From: Parus major
Taxonomy: Eukaryota > Chordata > Aves > Passeriformes > Paridae
Reading direction: 5' to 3'
Length of the DNA stretch: 64,000 nt
NCBI RefSeq assembly: GCF_001522545.3
Contig: NC_031795.1
Span: 6,028,404 to 6,092,403, forward strand
Shown: positions 24,201 to 35,285 of the stretch, piece after piece
How the letters are laid out: every line of letters starts with the position of its first letter
Position numbering within the stretch: position 1 is the stretch's first letter
Notes under the pieces: model-generated
The model's input: the letters and a program-made list of their open reading frames with translations, nothing else
The model's database searches: none
What the model was told of the DNA's origin: nothing
Program-made: the position numbers and the translations under genes

Positions 24201-25838
24201 AAGCAGAAGCAAAGCCATGTCATGGGAGCTGCAGATTCCTCTTGGCAGGGCTGACATGTGAAGGTCGACAATGGGAATTCAGGGCTGGAGAGTCACTGAG
24301 GTAAAGCAAGGCCTGAAGGGTGAAGATTCCTCGTTATGCTGTGACTCACGGCACAGCACAGCGCTTCCAGAGCTCACAGCAAAGTGAGGAGCAGGAGCAG
24401 GAAAGATTTACTACAGGAATGAGGTTTAAAACAAAACCTTTCATGGGATGGACTGACAGAACTGCAGGAGCCGAAATGTGACACAGACACCTCAGTCAGG
24501 GCCAAGACCAGTGGGAGAGGGACAACAAATCTGCCAAGGGTGTCTCACACACAGGGAGAAGGTTTGGAGTCTGTCTGCATGGAACAGCTGAAGGGAAATT
24601 AAATAAACAGCAGCGTCTTTGAGAATGACAGCGGTGTCTGAATGTCTCATTAATGCACCACAGAGAATAATGTCTGTCTCCAGATCACCTTGCTTGTACT
24701 GCAACTTGTGTGAAACCTTGGAGGAAGGAGTAAGTGAGAAAAACTGAGATGGGAGCAGTTCCTGCGATGGCTCTTGGGGGCTGTATTGTCACCTCCTCAC
24801 TGCCCTTCCCCCCTGGGAACAATCCCTCCTCGCTGCTCTTTCTTGTCTGTTCAAATCACATCAATTTAAAAGGGTTATGAAAGGCTCTGTTTAATCAAAT
24901 GTTTGTTATGTCCAGGTGTCTTTGTCTGTCTCCTTTCCCAGATTTATCGAGAGACAATTATCTCATGTTGGAGACTCTTTCCCCTTGAGGAACAATGAGA
25001 ATATCCACCTAAAAATTAAAAAGTAATTGGAAGAGCAGAATGTCTGTGGATGCTGTTACCTGTGCTCTGGGGCACAGTCCCAGCCAGCTGGTGTGTTCCC
25101 CTTGCTGGAGGCGAGCTCTCCAAACTGGAACTGCTCTTTGCCCTGCAGGGTTAAGAGTTTGTTTCTCAGATATCCATAGGAAAATATCATAATAAAATAA
25201 TAACTGAATAGAGTCTGACAGACTTTTCTCCCCCATCAGGAGTACAGACATGAGGAATTTCAAAGGCGTGACCAAGGCTGTGACACACCAAAGCCATTAA
25301 AATTCATTTAGGCTGCCCGGCAGTGAAGAATAATGACACAGTTATGTGCTGGTACAGTGGGAGCCACTGTGGAGATTTTCCAAACGCCTTGCAGTGAATG
25401 GAAGCTGCGTGTCCAGAGCCTCTCAAGTGCCACGATAAAAGTTGTTATTCATAAACCCACCCACCATTTAAAATAAATGGCCTATAGAGGGTAGTAAGTA
25501 ACGCACGTACAGATTAACACATTTGCCCTTTGCTAAGTGAATACTACACTGTTCATTTTGGGTAGGAATTTTCTGTAGGCTCATAAATCGTGTGTTGTGT
25601 GAGCTGTGTGTTCTCCTCAGGGCTGGGCACGGCCCCAGCACCGCCACAGCTCAGGGCACGTTCGGACGGCGCTCTCAGACACAGGGCGGGGGTTCGGGGT
25701 GTCTGTGCAGCGCCAGGAGCTGGACGCAGCGGTGATTTCGGGCTGTTCCAGGGCTGTACGGAGCTCGGAGGGCACAGCCCGTGCGGAGCGGAGCGGGGCC
25801 GCTCCCCGAGCCCGCCGTGCCCGCCCTGAGGCGGGGCC

Positions 25839-25849
25839 GCCGCCATGTT
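25839..25849 (-). promoter_or_regulatory. Second YY1-type motif, opposite orientation
   Basis: The plus strand reads GCCGCCATGTT, the reverse complement of AACATGGCGGC. It lies about 100 bases upstream of the first motif and faces away from DDX20. Its ATG opens a 97-codon minus-strand frame (25553-25846). Possible divergent initiation site. Confidence 0.5.
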
Positions 25850-25913
25850 CTCCCTCCCGCGCGGCGCCCCCTGGCGGCGGCACGGCGCCCGCCCGGCGCG
25901 CGATTACGGCACC

Positions 25914-25923
25914 TCTCGCGAGA
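25914..25923. promoter_or_regulatory. TCTCGCGAGA promoter palindrome
   Basis: A perfect 10-bp palindrome ends 22 bases before the DDX20 ATG. This motif is a known core-promoter element of TATA-less vertebrate genes, with ZBTB33 reported as a binder. Use in this gene is inferred. Confidence 0.7.
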
Positions 25924-25942
25924 CTTCCCCTCCCGCCCCGCC

Positions 25943-25953
25943 AAGATGGCGGC
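25943..25953 (+). promoter_or_regulatory. YY1-type motif overlapping the DDX20 start codon
   Basis: AAGATGGCGGC fits the canonical AAnATGGCGGC YY1 element. Its ATG is the DDX20 start codon, a placement common in housekeeping genes. Confidence 0.65.
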
Positions 25954-26103
25954 GCCCACGGAGGCGCGGGCCCGGTTCCGCACCCGGGACGTGCTGGTGC
26001 CCGGCGGCCCCTCCGACTTCGGCTCTCTGCTGCTTTCGCCGCCCGTGCTGGCGGGGCTGGAGGCCGCCGGCTTCCATCGGCCGTCGCCGGTGCAGCTGAA
26101 GGC
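25946..26103 (+). CDS. DDX20: DDX20 exon 1, cut by gap
   Basis: It starts at ATG in the strong context CCAAGATGG and encodes [11 protein letters not shown] through the Q motif ([12 protein letters not shown]). The exon runs into the N-gap at 26104, which must hide the next roughly 40 residues including Walker A (motif I). Only about 14 residues precede the conserved DVL start of the domain, fewer than I recall for the human protein. Confidence 0.93.
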
Positions 26104-29100
26104 NNNNNNNNNNNNNNNNNNNNNNNNNNNNNNNNNNNNNNNNNNNNNNNNNNNNNNNNNNNNNNNNNNNNNNNNNNNNNNNNNNNNNNNNNNNNNNNNN
26201 NNNNNNNNNNNNNNNNNNNNNNNNNNNNNNNNNNNNNNNNNNNNNNNNNNNNNNNNNNNNNNNNNNNNNNNNNNNNNNNNNNNNNNNNNNNNNNNNNNNN
26301 NNNNNNNNNNNNNNNNNNNNNNNNNNNNNNNNNNNNNNNNNNNNNNNNNNNNNNNNNNNNNNNNNNNNNNNNNNNNNNNNNNNNNNNNNNNNNNNNNNNA
26401 TGTGGCGTGGAAAGCCGTGAGACACCGGGCCAGAGCCGCTGATTTGGGGGATGTGGCGTGGAAAGCCGTGAGACACCGATATTTAAATCAGCGCGGCCCT
26501 GGGGCTTGGCTCTCAGCGCCATCCTGCGGCTCTGATCCTCCCGTTTAATCCATTCCTCACACAGATCCTGATCCTGGCTCCCACGAGGGAGATCGCAGTG
26601 CAGATCCACGCCGTGATCACAACGATTGGGATAAAAATGGAAGGCTTGGAGTGCCATGTGTTCATTGGAGGGACTCCTCTGGGCCAGGACAGAAGCAGGC
26701 TGAAGAAGTGTCACATAGCTGTGGGCTCCCCAGGTAGGGAGCAGCTTTGCTGTGGGCTGTGACCCTCCCCAGCTCGGTACCCCAGGGAAGCTCGGTGTGT
26801 TTGTTGGAAGCCTTGGGTGTGTTTGTTGTCATTAACTGGGCACAGCCCCAAAGGTAGCTCGGGAACACTTCACAAGTTCAAGGTTGGCAGGTTTGGGTTC
26901 GTGTTTTTGAAGGTGTTTGTGCTTTCCCTCCCTGCAGGGAGGATCAAACAGCTGATAGAGCTGGACTACCTGAGCACAGCCAGCATCCGGCTCTTCGTGC
27001 TGGACGAGGCAGACAAGCTGCTGGAGGAGGGCAGCTTCCAGGAGCAGATCAAGTGAGAAACAAGGCTTCCCTCGAGGCTGTGTGGTGACTCCTGGCACCC
27101 TTGTGTACATAACTGCTGTGCTTTTGTCCCTCAGCTGGATCTACTCCTCCCTGCCCATCAATAAGCAGATGTTGGCGGTTTCAGCCACCTACCCCGAGTC
27201 CTTGGCTGCTGCTCTCACCAGGTACATGAGGGAACCCACGTTTGTGAGGCTGAACCCCACGGATCCAGGCCTCCTTGGTAAGCACAGATGAAAGCAGAGA
27301 GACACAGTCAGCAGTAGATTAAGAGGAGGACACTAAAACCACAACATGTGCCTTTAGAACGAGTGAGTTTTTGTAGTTCCACCCCTGAGTTGTTCAGTTT
27401 AGGAATGTTGATTGCCAGTGTTGATGTAGTGAATCTTGAAGTGGAATGAGAAGGTCCTTGAAGGCCTTTCCAACCCAAACCAGCCTGTGATTGTGTATTT
27501 TTAAAATACCCATGACAAATGGAACTCTTTGCTTTTTCTATCCATTCAAAAAATGTCAGTCTTTTAAGAAAAACTCCTCCTGGAGGTTCTTTGTTTGCAG
27601 TTTCCCTTCAGCTGCAGCATCAGATGTTTACAGAACTCTGTGCATGTTTTTATGGCAACTCCTAATCTGTTGTTTTGGTTTCCTGCTCAGGGCTGAAGCA
27701 GTACTACAAAATTGTGAATTTCCATCCCCTCCCACATAAAACCTTTGAGGAAAAAACCCAGCACCTGCAGGAGTTGTTTGGCAAGATTCCTTTCAACCAA
27801 GCCTTAGTCTTCTCAAATTTGCACAGCAGGTAATACATTTGGAACAACACCTGGACAAAGCTTGTGTGAAAGCAGTGGTTGTAATGTCCAAGCATGGGTA
27901 AATTTCTGTGCATCTGGAGAAATTCATGGGAGCTGTGAGGTCTCAGAGCAGTCTGCAAACTTCAGGTGTGAAATACAGCCTGAGGAATGCAGTGTGAAAT
28001 ACTGAAAATACCAGATTGCAGTCATTGGCTGTAGAGAGTAACCCAAGAATGCCCAGGTGTTGTTAGGCCTGGGGTTTTATTTCCAGTTTTCAGTGTGTGT
28101 GTTCCCTCAGGGCTCAACACCTGGCTGAAATACTGACATCCAGAGGCTTCCCTGCCGAGTGCATTGCAGGTAAATCCACTCACAGTTTTCTGATTCCACT
28201 GAAATTGTGCATAAATAAGACCTAAAATAGGAAAATGTATCTTAAGTCTTGCCTTGCAGGGCCTCTGGTTAAATGGTTGAGCACAGCATTTGAATCTTCA
28301 TGGGTCTTTTAAGACTCAGTCTACAAGGAAAAGAATTGTTTTTGTACTGAGTTTTTGTACTGAGTTTTCCAGTTTTGTTTGTTCTTTCTTTACTCATTTG
28401 GAACTGATGTTTGAGGAAGTTTCTAACTTACTTCTGATGATAAAAAGCAGCATTTTCTAGAATGTGAGGGTATAAAATGAAGAATGTAACCTGCTTCTAA
28501 TTTTTATCTTCCTAGGCAACATGAATCAAAATCAGCGACTTGATGCCATGGCTAAATTAAAGCAATTCCACTGCAGAGTTCTGATTTCCACAGACTTGGT
28601 GAGCTTTTAGTGCTTTCAAACAAGCTTCATACAAATTCTATTTCAGATTTATTAACTGCCCTGCAAATTTTACAGCATGCAGGGGTATTGCACATAAAGT
28701 TGCTTCAGGGGATTAGATTTGGTTTGGAATTGGAGAGAACATCAATGTGCTGATAAAGCACCATGGACTGTGATTTCTTTTCACTGTGAAATCACCCCCA
28801 TTCCTCATCTGCCTGCCTGTGGCAGGGGCTGGAATGAGATGGTGCTTCTAGAGCCCATCCAGCCCAGCCCATTCCATCATCTGGCTCAGGAATAGTTTTT
28901 AGTTTATCTGTTGCTGTGCACCTAACAGCTGCTCTATGGGCAGCGTGCTGGGAGTGCTGGGGGTGACTGGGGACCCACATGACCCCCTGTGGTCCCTTCC
29001 AGCTCCCTGTGGTTCTGTATTTATTTAAAGCTCTGGAGTTACTCAGCTCTCACTTTCTGCCCTTTTCTCCTCCTCCCTTGCTGCAGACATCTCGTGGAAT

Positions 29101-31302
29101 TGATGCTGAGAAGGTGAACCTGGTCATCAACCTGGACGTGCCCCTGGACTGGGAGACCTACATGCACCGCATCGGCCGCGCCGGGCGCTTCGGTGGGGAC
29201 AGCGCTGGGCCCTGCAGCCCTGCAGCTCCTGCAGCTCTGCAGCTCTGCAGCTCCTGCAGCTCCTGCAGCTCTGCTGCCCCTGCAGCTCCTGCTGCCCCTG
29301 CAGCCCTGCAGCNNNNNNNNNNNNNNNNNNNNNNNNNNNNNNNNNNNNNNNNNNNNNNNNNNNNNNNNNNNNNNNNNNNNNNNNNNNNNNNNNNNNNNNN
29401 NNNNNNNNNNNNNNNNNNNNNNNNNNNNNNNNNNNNNNNNNNNNNNNNNNNNNNNNNNNNNNNNNNNNNNNNNNNNNNNNNNNNNNNNNNNNNNNNNNNN
29501 NNNNNNNNNNNNNNNNNNNNNNNNNNNNNNNNNNNNNNNNNNNNNNNNNNNNNNNNNNNNNNNNNNNNNNNNNNNNNNNNNNNNNNNNNNNNNNNNNNNN
29601 NNNNNNNNNNNNNNNNNNNNNNNNNNNNNNNNNNNNNNNNNNNNNNNNNNNNNNNNNNNNNNNNNNNNNNNNNNNNNNNNNNNNNNNNNNNNNNNNNNNN
29701 NNNNNNNNNNNNNNNNNNNCCTGCAGCCCTGCTGGGGCTCTCTGACTCTGCTCTGTCCCACAGGCACCTTGGGTCTGGCTGTCACCTACTGCTGCCGTGG
29801 CGAGGAGGAGAACACCATGATGAAAATCGCTCAGAAGTGCAACCTGCAGCTCCTTCCTCTGCCAGGTGGGCTCTGTGCTGGGGATGCAGCTGGGCTGGGT
29901 GGATTCCTGTTAGCCACAGCTCCAGACAGCCCCAGGGGGCTGATGTGTGCCTTCTCTGCTGGGGCTGCTCTGCTTTCAGTCCATGTTCTTCACACTCTGC
30001 TCCTGACATGAAGTGTTTGTCTTGAGCAGCCTTTGATGCCTTCTGTGGAGGAAATGTTCTGGCTCTTTAAACTCTTCCAAGGATTGAAGGGATTGGTTTG
30101 TGGCCCTCACTTGATATCTGACAGGCAATTTTGGGAAGCTTCCCTTGGGTTCATGTGAGTTCCAGAGGGAAGGATGCATTCGATTGAGGGGCTGCTTGTT
30201 TCTCTTTGCAGAGCCAATCCCTCCTGGAGTGATGCAGCAGTTTGAAGATGGGGAGGTAGAAGTCAAACCTGCAATACCTACAGGTCCTGTGGTGAATTGT
30301 GACTCTGTGTGCCCTAAACCAGAGCAGCCAGTGCTGCAGCCTGTCCAGAATGGCTTTTCAGCCATACCTCAGCCTCCCCCTCATCTGCCAAGGGATAATT
30401 CTTCTGGAGAAAGGCAAAAAAAGACTCCGAAGCAAAAACAGATAAAAAAGAGCACAAATCCTGCAAATGTAGAGAAAAACAGTAGAGTCCCTAAAACTTC
30501 CAGCAGTCACACAGAACAGAGGGATCGAGTCAAGCCCATCTCCAGGAAGGATGGACAGCACAGTGCTCAGGCTCCAGATGAGGAGGCCTTAAAAAAAAAC
30601 CTTCCCAAAATTCCATGCTTGTCTTCTTTCAAAAACCACCTCACCACTCCCTGGAGCTTCTCAGATTTTGTTGAGGACTATGATTATTTCATTAAAGAAG
30701 GGTCAGAGAGAGAGGTGGAGGTTTTAAGTTTCTCAGGCCCAGGAGAGCAACGTGAGCTGCCCAGAAATGGGGAGGTGGAGTGGGAAGAGATGGAACATCA
30801 CCCAGAGACTGCAGCAGTCGGGGATGAGTCTGCTGACAGTGATGGCTCAGCCAGCTCCAGGGATTCCTTTAATAGCAGGGCCAACAGCTCGTGCTGTGAG
30901 GTGTTTGCAGACAGCCAGGAGCCAAATGCTGTGTCCCCAGCTCAGCAGGGCCCTGCAGGTGTCTGTCCCGCACCAGAGCGGCCTCGGGAGCGATCCCACC
31001 TCCCAAGGCAGAATGAAGTGAGGAAGAAAGTCCTGAAACAAAATGCTAAACACAAGAAAAGCCACAACCACAAGTTCTGCAGTCCTGCCAGGAGCAGAAG
31101 TGAGGAGGAGAGGAGCTGCAGCCCCTGGGATGATGCTCTGGCCGTGGGCTCTGAGCACTACTGGAAGTGCTACTGCGACGCCTGGCAGAGCTACTACACA
31201 GCCCTGGCTCACTACAGCAGGAGCTACTGGCAGTTCAGCTCCATCAATGCCTACCACATCAACTCAGTCTATCTCCAGGAGCTGCTGAGAGATGGGGACT
31301 GA
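25946..31302 (+). CDS. DDX20: DDX20 (Gemin3, DP103), DEAD-box ATPase/helicase of the SMN complex
   Basis: The visible coding segments are 25946-26103 (runs into a gap), 26565-26733, 26938-27052, 27135-27277, 27691-27829, 28111-28169, 28516-28598, 29087-29192, 29764-29865 and 30212-31302. All have GT-AG borders and matching phases. Allowing roughly 40 residues in the gap, the protein would be about 760 residues, against about 824 in human; part of the difference is a shorter N-terminus. Helicase motifs in order: Q motif (GFHRPSPVQ), motif I missing in the gap, APTRE, GG, SPGR, DEAD (27003-27014), SAT, ALVFSN, STDLTSRGID and HRIGRAGR. A long low-complexity acidic/basic C-terminal region ends in a Tyr/Trp-rich segment ([15 protein letters not shown]) typical of Gemin3. 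Family role: ATPase partner of SMN in snRNP assembly, in cytoplasm and nuclear gems. Confidence 0.97.
26104..26479. repeat. Gap plus 51-bp tandem repeat in DDX20
   Basis: After the gap 26104-26399 a 51-bp unit (core ATGTGGCGTGGAAAGCCGTG) is present about 1.6 times. The gap therefore likely holds the end of exon 1 and more copies of this intronic repeat. Confidence 0.8.
26565..26733 (+). CDS. DDX20: DDX20 exon, motifs Ia/Ib
   Basis: After a CACACAG acceptor it encodes [15 protein letters not shown] through HIAVGSP and ends at a GTAGGG donor in phase 1. It carries APTRE (motif Ia) and GGTPLGQD (GG motif). Confidence 0.95.
26938..27052 (+). CDS. DDX20: DDX20 exon with DEAD box
   Basis: It completes the SPGR motif across the junction and encodes [15 protein letters not shown]. 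The four DEAD codons are 27003-27014. It ends QEQI plus AA before GTGAGA. Confidence 0.96.
27135..27277 (+). CDS. DDX20: DDX20 exon with SAT motif
   Basis: It begins by completing the Asn codon (NWIYSSLP), carries [10 protein letters not shown] (motif III) and ends DPGLL plus G before GTAAGC. Confidence 0.95.
27440..27497 (+). mobile_element. CR1 3' end remnant
   Basis: GGCCTTTCCAACCCAAACCA followed by GCCTGTGATTGTGTA matches the avian CR1 terminus with its octamer-like end. It lies in a DDX20 intron. Confidence 0.6.
27691..27829 (+). CDS. DDX20: DDX20 exon, start of second RecA domain
   Basis: It encodes LKQYYKIVN through [12 protein letters not shown] (motif IV). Acceptor TCCTGCTCAG, donor GTAATA, phase 2 exit. 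Confidence 0.95.
28111..28169 (+). CDS. DDX20: DDX20 exon, 59 bp
   Basis: A short exon encoding [20 protein letters not shown], flanked by GTTCCCTCAG and GTAAAT. It was found by frame continuity with its neighbours. Confidence 0.94.
28516..28598 (+). CDS. DDX20: DDX20 exon, 83 bp
   Basis: It encodes [18 protein letters not shown] through RVLISTDL, the first half of motif V. Acceptor CTTCCTAG, donor GTGAGC. Confidence 0.95.
28785..29020 (+). mobile_element. Degraded CR1 3' remnants
   Basis: GCAGGGGCTGGAATGAGATG and later TGTGGTCCCTTCCAGCTCCC with GTGGTTCTGT resemble the CR1 tail in plus orientation. Diverged. Confidence 0.5.
29087..29192 (+). CDS. DDX20: DDX20 exon with motifs V and VI
   Basis: It encodes [19 protein letters not shown] through HRIGRAGRF. 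The donor GTGGGG is followed within about 20 bases by a GCAGCTCCT-type repeat that runs into the gap 29313-29719. Confidence 0.95.
29206..29735. repeat. GCAGCTCCT-type repeat and gap in a DDX20 intron
   Basis: Irregular CTGCAGCTCCTGCAGC units run from 14 bases past the donor into the gap 29313-29719. A last partial unit follows it. Confidence 0.9.
29764..29865 (+). CDS. DDX20: DDX20 exon, end of helicase core
   Basis: It encodes [19 protein letters not shown] through NLQLLPLP. It lies just past the gap, after a CCCACAG acceptor, and exits in phase 1. Confidence 0.95.
30212..31302 (+). CDS. DDX20: DDX20 terminal coding exon (SMN-binding and C-terminal region)
   Basis: A 1091-base exon from [11 protein letters not shown] to a TGA at 31300-31302. 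It is Lys/Ser-rich, with a conserved patch [17 protein letters not shown] and an acidic [11 protein letters not shown]. It ends in a Tyr/Trp-rich C-terminus ([12 protein letters not shown] to [13 protein letters not shown]). In human Gemin3 the non-helicase C-terminal region mediates SMN-complex contacts. Confidence 0.95.
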
Positions 31303-31495
31303 TGTCCTGATGCTGCTGATGGACCAGGACTGGACAGGGTCTGTGACAGCAGTGCTGCTCTAAAGGACGCTGACAAGAGACAGACGTTGTTTGGATGAAG
31401 AAAAATGGTGTTTTTTTATAAAAATCTGTGTCTGGTGAATGTTCTACACAGGTCCAGTGAAGCTGTTACAATTTGTTAATAAAAGGAGAAGAAAA
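31303..31495 (+). other. DDX20: DDX20 3' UTR
   Basis: A short 3' UTR from the stop codon to just past the AATAAA at 31478. A truncated CR1 copy begins about 125 bases later. Confidence 0.6.
31478..31483 (+). terminator. DDX20 poly(A) signal AATAAA
   Basis: AATAAA lies 176 bases after the stop codon, in an AT-rich context. Confidence 0.6.
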
Positions 31496-31611
31496 GCAGC
31501 TGGATGCTCAGTTGGAATCTTTACAATCCACAGTAAAAAAGAGGATGATAAAAGTCAGCCATTTCCACATAAGAAATGTCAGAAAGGAGAAAATACAAAA
31601 CAATCCCAGTT

Positions 31612-31775
31612 GTATTTCATGGAATCCCAGAATGGTTTGGGTGGGAAGGGACCTTAAAGTTCACCTTGCTCCTCCTCCCACTGTCCCAGCTGCTCCCAGC
31701 CCTGTCCAGCTCTTGGGCACTGCCAGGGATCCAGGGGCAGCCCCAGCTGGGCCAGGGCCTCACCTCCCTCCTGCC
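31612..31775 (-). mobile_element. CR1 LINE 3' fragment next to the DDX20 end
   Basis: CATGGAATCCCAGAATGGTT, GGGAAGGGACCTTAAAGTTC and GGGCACTGCCAGGGATCCAG give the complement of a CR1 3' end, starting about 130 bases after the DDX20 poly(A) signal. Confidence 0.85.
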
Positions 31776-31838
31776 TTCCCTTCCCCTTCCCCTTCCCCTT
31801 CCCCTTCCCCTTCCCCTTCCCCTCCCCTCCCCTCCCCT
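31770..31838. repeat. Polypyrimidine CCCCTT tandem repeat
   Basis: About eight CCTTCC/CCCCTT units grading into CCCCT, directly after the CR1 copy. Confidence 0.92.
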
Positions 31839-33573
31839 GTCACTGCTGGGTGAAGCTGAATTCCCTGTGGGACTCCATGGTCTGGTTAAAGTTGGTGATC
31901 TTCCCATTTTCCCTGATTCTCTTGGTAAACACCAGGCACTGATTAGATCCCAGTGAAGTGGCAGAGTGAAATGAGCATCTCAATGCCTGCATTGCCAATT
32001 TAAATCCAGTTAATTAACACTGCATAAATAACATTTCTATAGCAAGGTGTGCAGCAAGCTGTGTGGTAGAGGATTTAATTATGTAAAAAATGTGCAGCAG
32101 CCATAATTGGTCTGTCCCTCTGGGTGCAACAATATCAGACTTCCCACACTTACAGGAAAGCTTTAATTAGAAATGGAATTACCTATTAGTGTAAAACTAA
32201 TTGATATTTCCTGTTTGGCTTGTACAGAGCTGTCCTGGGGCAGGAAGGGATGGGAGTGCTGGCTGGCTCAGGGTGCTGACCCTGGGTTGGCTCTGCACTA
32301 ATTTTGAGAGTTGTTCTTTGTGTGCTCTGTTCCTGCATCACTCCCTCTGTGTCACAGAGGACTCCAGGGAGGGGCTTCCCCTTTGTCTCTGTGGCTGGAG
32401 AAGGCCAAGGCAGCAGGATTTTGTTTCCAAGATGAATTTTTGCAGTTCCTACCATGGACAGAGAGGACATGGTAAGAGATGCACTGAAGTTTCTGCATTA
32501 TTGCTGTCCTGGGACATCTCACTGATTTCATTAATGATTGCTGGGGGAAGAGTTAATTAGTATTTAAATGCAACTGGAGTGGCCTAGGTCAACACCCAAA
32601 GTTCTCCAAAAGAACCTCCCAGAAGGATTTTAGAAGAAATTCCAGCATCCTGTTGGTATTTGTGGCACATACTCTGTTTAATCCAGATTGGATACATCAG
32701 GTACAGCAGTGGCACAAGACTCAATACTGTAAATGATATACAAGTTTCAACATATGCACTACAATTCCAAAAGAAGACAACAGGAAACTTGGTTCTTCTA
32801 GAAAGTTGTTCTCAAATGAAGCTACCTGCAGTTGTGTCCAGTACATTTCGTATCTGTCCTCTGACATTTGTAAAGCAAAGCCCATTTAAAGTATGAAAAT
32901 AGAAAATAATAAGGTTGAGAGCTTCTCAGAACAGAACTAAAGAAAACACCATTGCATTGGGATGCCATCCTTCTCGAGAGCAGAGCAGCACACCAGTTGA
33001 GAGCCTGGGGTGGTCGCAGTGGTGCTGGAGCAGCGCTGGCTGTGGGGGGACCCTGCCCCAGCTGAGCTCTGGAGTGGCTCTGGTTTAACCCAGAGGGGAG
33101 GGACACACGGACACACACAGGGACAGACCTGACTGTGAGCAGGACAGGCACCTTCACAAGCTCTTTTGTTCCACCTGGAGCGTTTCTGGCCCAGGTTCTC
33201 CCTGGGCAGAAGCAGCAGCTCTGGCTCAGAATTCCCTGTGGCGTTTTGAGCTCCACTCAGTGCAGGAGGAGCTGCTCTCTGCTCTGCAGGCTGTGGGATT
33301 GGCACAGAGGTGGAATGAATTCTTCCAGGTCACTCTGATTGCTCAGGAAATCAGAATGATGCTGCTGAGCCTCAGCTCCTGATCTTCACTGCCTTCCCTT
33401 TGCTCTCACAGTTTTAGAAAGAGAAAATCACCCTGGACAGTGTTTTTGGCAAATACAAAAAGCTTGGGCTCTAAACCCATGGGTCTACTGCAGTTGGCTC
33501 CAGGTGTTGGAGAAAAGTGTTTAAAACAAAACATTGAGATAGACTGGATGGCTGAGTGATGTGGAAAAGGTCT

Positions 33574-33579
33574 TTTATT
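33574..33579 (-). terminator. Candidate distal KCND3 poly(A) signal
   Basis: TTTATT on the plus strand. Downstream on the minus strand is a T/GT-rich stretch (CAATGTTTTGTTTT). Alternatives are at 34008 and 36124. Confidence 0.3.
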
Positions 33580-34496
33580 CACTTAGCTTTAAAAGCAGAA
33601 TTAAGTTTGCAGTTCAAAGCTACTGATGTTCACCAGCTCTCCACGAGTGCTGACCTTGTAACTGCCTTAGTCCAACAAATTAAAACATTACAAAGTCCAA
33701 GGGATGTTGCAACACATAAATTAAACATAAATTTTAATTTCCTAAATTTTCTTTACAATACATGTAAGATGCAGCATGTTTGCAACCTCCTTACTTAAAA
33801 AAAGCAAAATCTTGAAGGAAATTTGCATTCTTCAGCTGGTATTAATCTGATTTTCATGCACACACCGTGAGCTGTCTACACTAGAATGACAAGTGCTGGG
33901 TTGCAGTAAAGTGTATTAGCAACAGGTTTAGGTTGAACAAGTGGCATTGATTAAATCTGGTCTTTCTGGCCAATTAAAGAAAGATGTATTTTGAATTATC
34001 CATGAGCTTTATTCCACACTAAAGCCATGTGTGTTACTTAGGTTGTCGTTTTAAGGAAAATGAAAGCAAAAGGTGCCTTTTGGGGAGAGTAGATGGAAAT
34101 CAAAGCCTATGTGGAAAGGTATTTTTCATCATTTGCTGCCAGCTGGGAGTGAACCCTGTTAGCAGCTCAGTGCTGGGTGAGAAGAGAGGAAATCTATTGA
34201 TAGGATAGGCTGAAAATCAGTGAAAATATTTTTCCTTCAGAAAAAGCTTTGGAAAAGAAATAAAATGCTTAGAAAAATGATATTTTTAATATTGCTTTAG
34301 GAAAATCTGAAAAAATAATGCCCTTCCACTTGCTTTCTGTACAAAGAATCCCTTTTTATCTCTTTTAAAGGAACTTTTCTAAAACTATAGAAAGTTACAA
34401 GGAATGAGAGGTGGGGGAAGGCTTTGAACTGAAGTGCCCAGCACAGCACTGATGTTCTGGGCTCCTGGGGCTGTTGTCAGAGCCTGCCCCTGTTCC

Positions 34497-35108
34497 NNNN
34501 NNNNNNNNNNNNNNNNNNNNNNNNNNNNNNNNNNNNNNNNNNNNNNNNNNNNNNNNNNNNNNNNNNNNNNNNNNNNNNNNNNNNNNNNNNNNNNNNNNNN
34601 NNNNNNNNNNNNNNNNNNNNNNNNNNNNNNNNNNNNNNNNNNNNNNNNNNNNNNNNNNNNNNNNNNNNNNNNNNNNNNNNNNNNNNNNNNNNNNNNNNNN
34701 NNNNNNNNNNNNNNNNNNNNNNNNNNNNNNNNNNNNNNNNNNNNNNNNNNNNNNNNNNNNNNNNNNNNNNNNNNNNNNNNNNNNNNNNNNNNNNNNNNNN
34801 NNNNNNNNNNNNNNNNNNNNNNNNNNNNNNNNNNNNNNNNNNNNNNNNNNNNNNNNNNNNNNNNNNNNNNNNNNNNNNNNNNNNNNNNNNNNNNNNNNNN
34901 NNNNNNNNNNNNNNNNNNNNNNNNNNNNNNNNNNNNNNNNNNNNNNNNNNNNNNNNNNNNNNNNNNNNNNNNNNNNNNNNNNNNNNNNNNNNNNNNNNNN
35001 NNNNNNNNNNNNNNNNNNNNNNNNNNNNNNNNNNNNNNNNNNNNNNNNNNNNNNNNNNNNNGCACTGGGGGCACTGGGAGCACTGGGGGCACTGGGGGCA
35101 CTGGGGGC
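34497..35108. repeat. Gap followed by 9-bp tandem repeat
   Basis: The gap 34497-35061 is followed by about five CACTGGGGG units. Confidence 0.88.
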
Positions 35109-35285
35109 ATGAGCCACATCCTTCAGGTGAAGTTCTGCCTCCAGAGCCCCCAGGAGTGTTTTGGGCTGCTCTCGGTGCTGTTGGAGGATTCTGAAGTTGG
35201 GGAATCCGTTCTGCCCCGCTCAGGTCAGGGATGAGGGGCTGCAGGGGTCTCCCTGCTCTGCTGGGTGTCCTCCAGCCCCTTCCCC

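Larger units (their letters stand above)
18411..25612. other. Intergenic interval between the INKA2 and DDX20 start codons
   Basis: About 7.2 kb of head-to-head spacing. It holds the 21-22-bp and 42-bp minisatellites, gaps at 18523-18730, 19164-19604 and 20781-21250, and then about 4.3 kb of moderately AT-rich unique-looking DNA. The longest ORF not explained by a repeat is a 228-codon minus-strand frame at 22613-23299. It has no motif I recognise. Confidence 0.6.
25615..26100 (+). promoter_or_regulatory. DDX20: DDX20 CpG-island promoter
   Basis: An abrupt GC/CpG-rich block (the preceding 200 bases are AT-rich) spans the DDX20 start codon. It has no TATA box. It contains a TCTCGCGAGA palindrome and two YY1-type motifs, the usual architecture of a TATA-less housekeeping promoter. 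Confidence 0.75.

Noticed and set aside
25553..25846. Calling the 97-codon divergent ORF a gene
   Set aside because: Proline-rich CpG-island translation with no homology I recognise. Kept only as part of the promoter observation.
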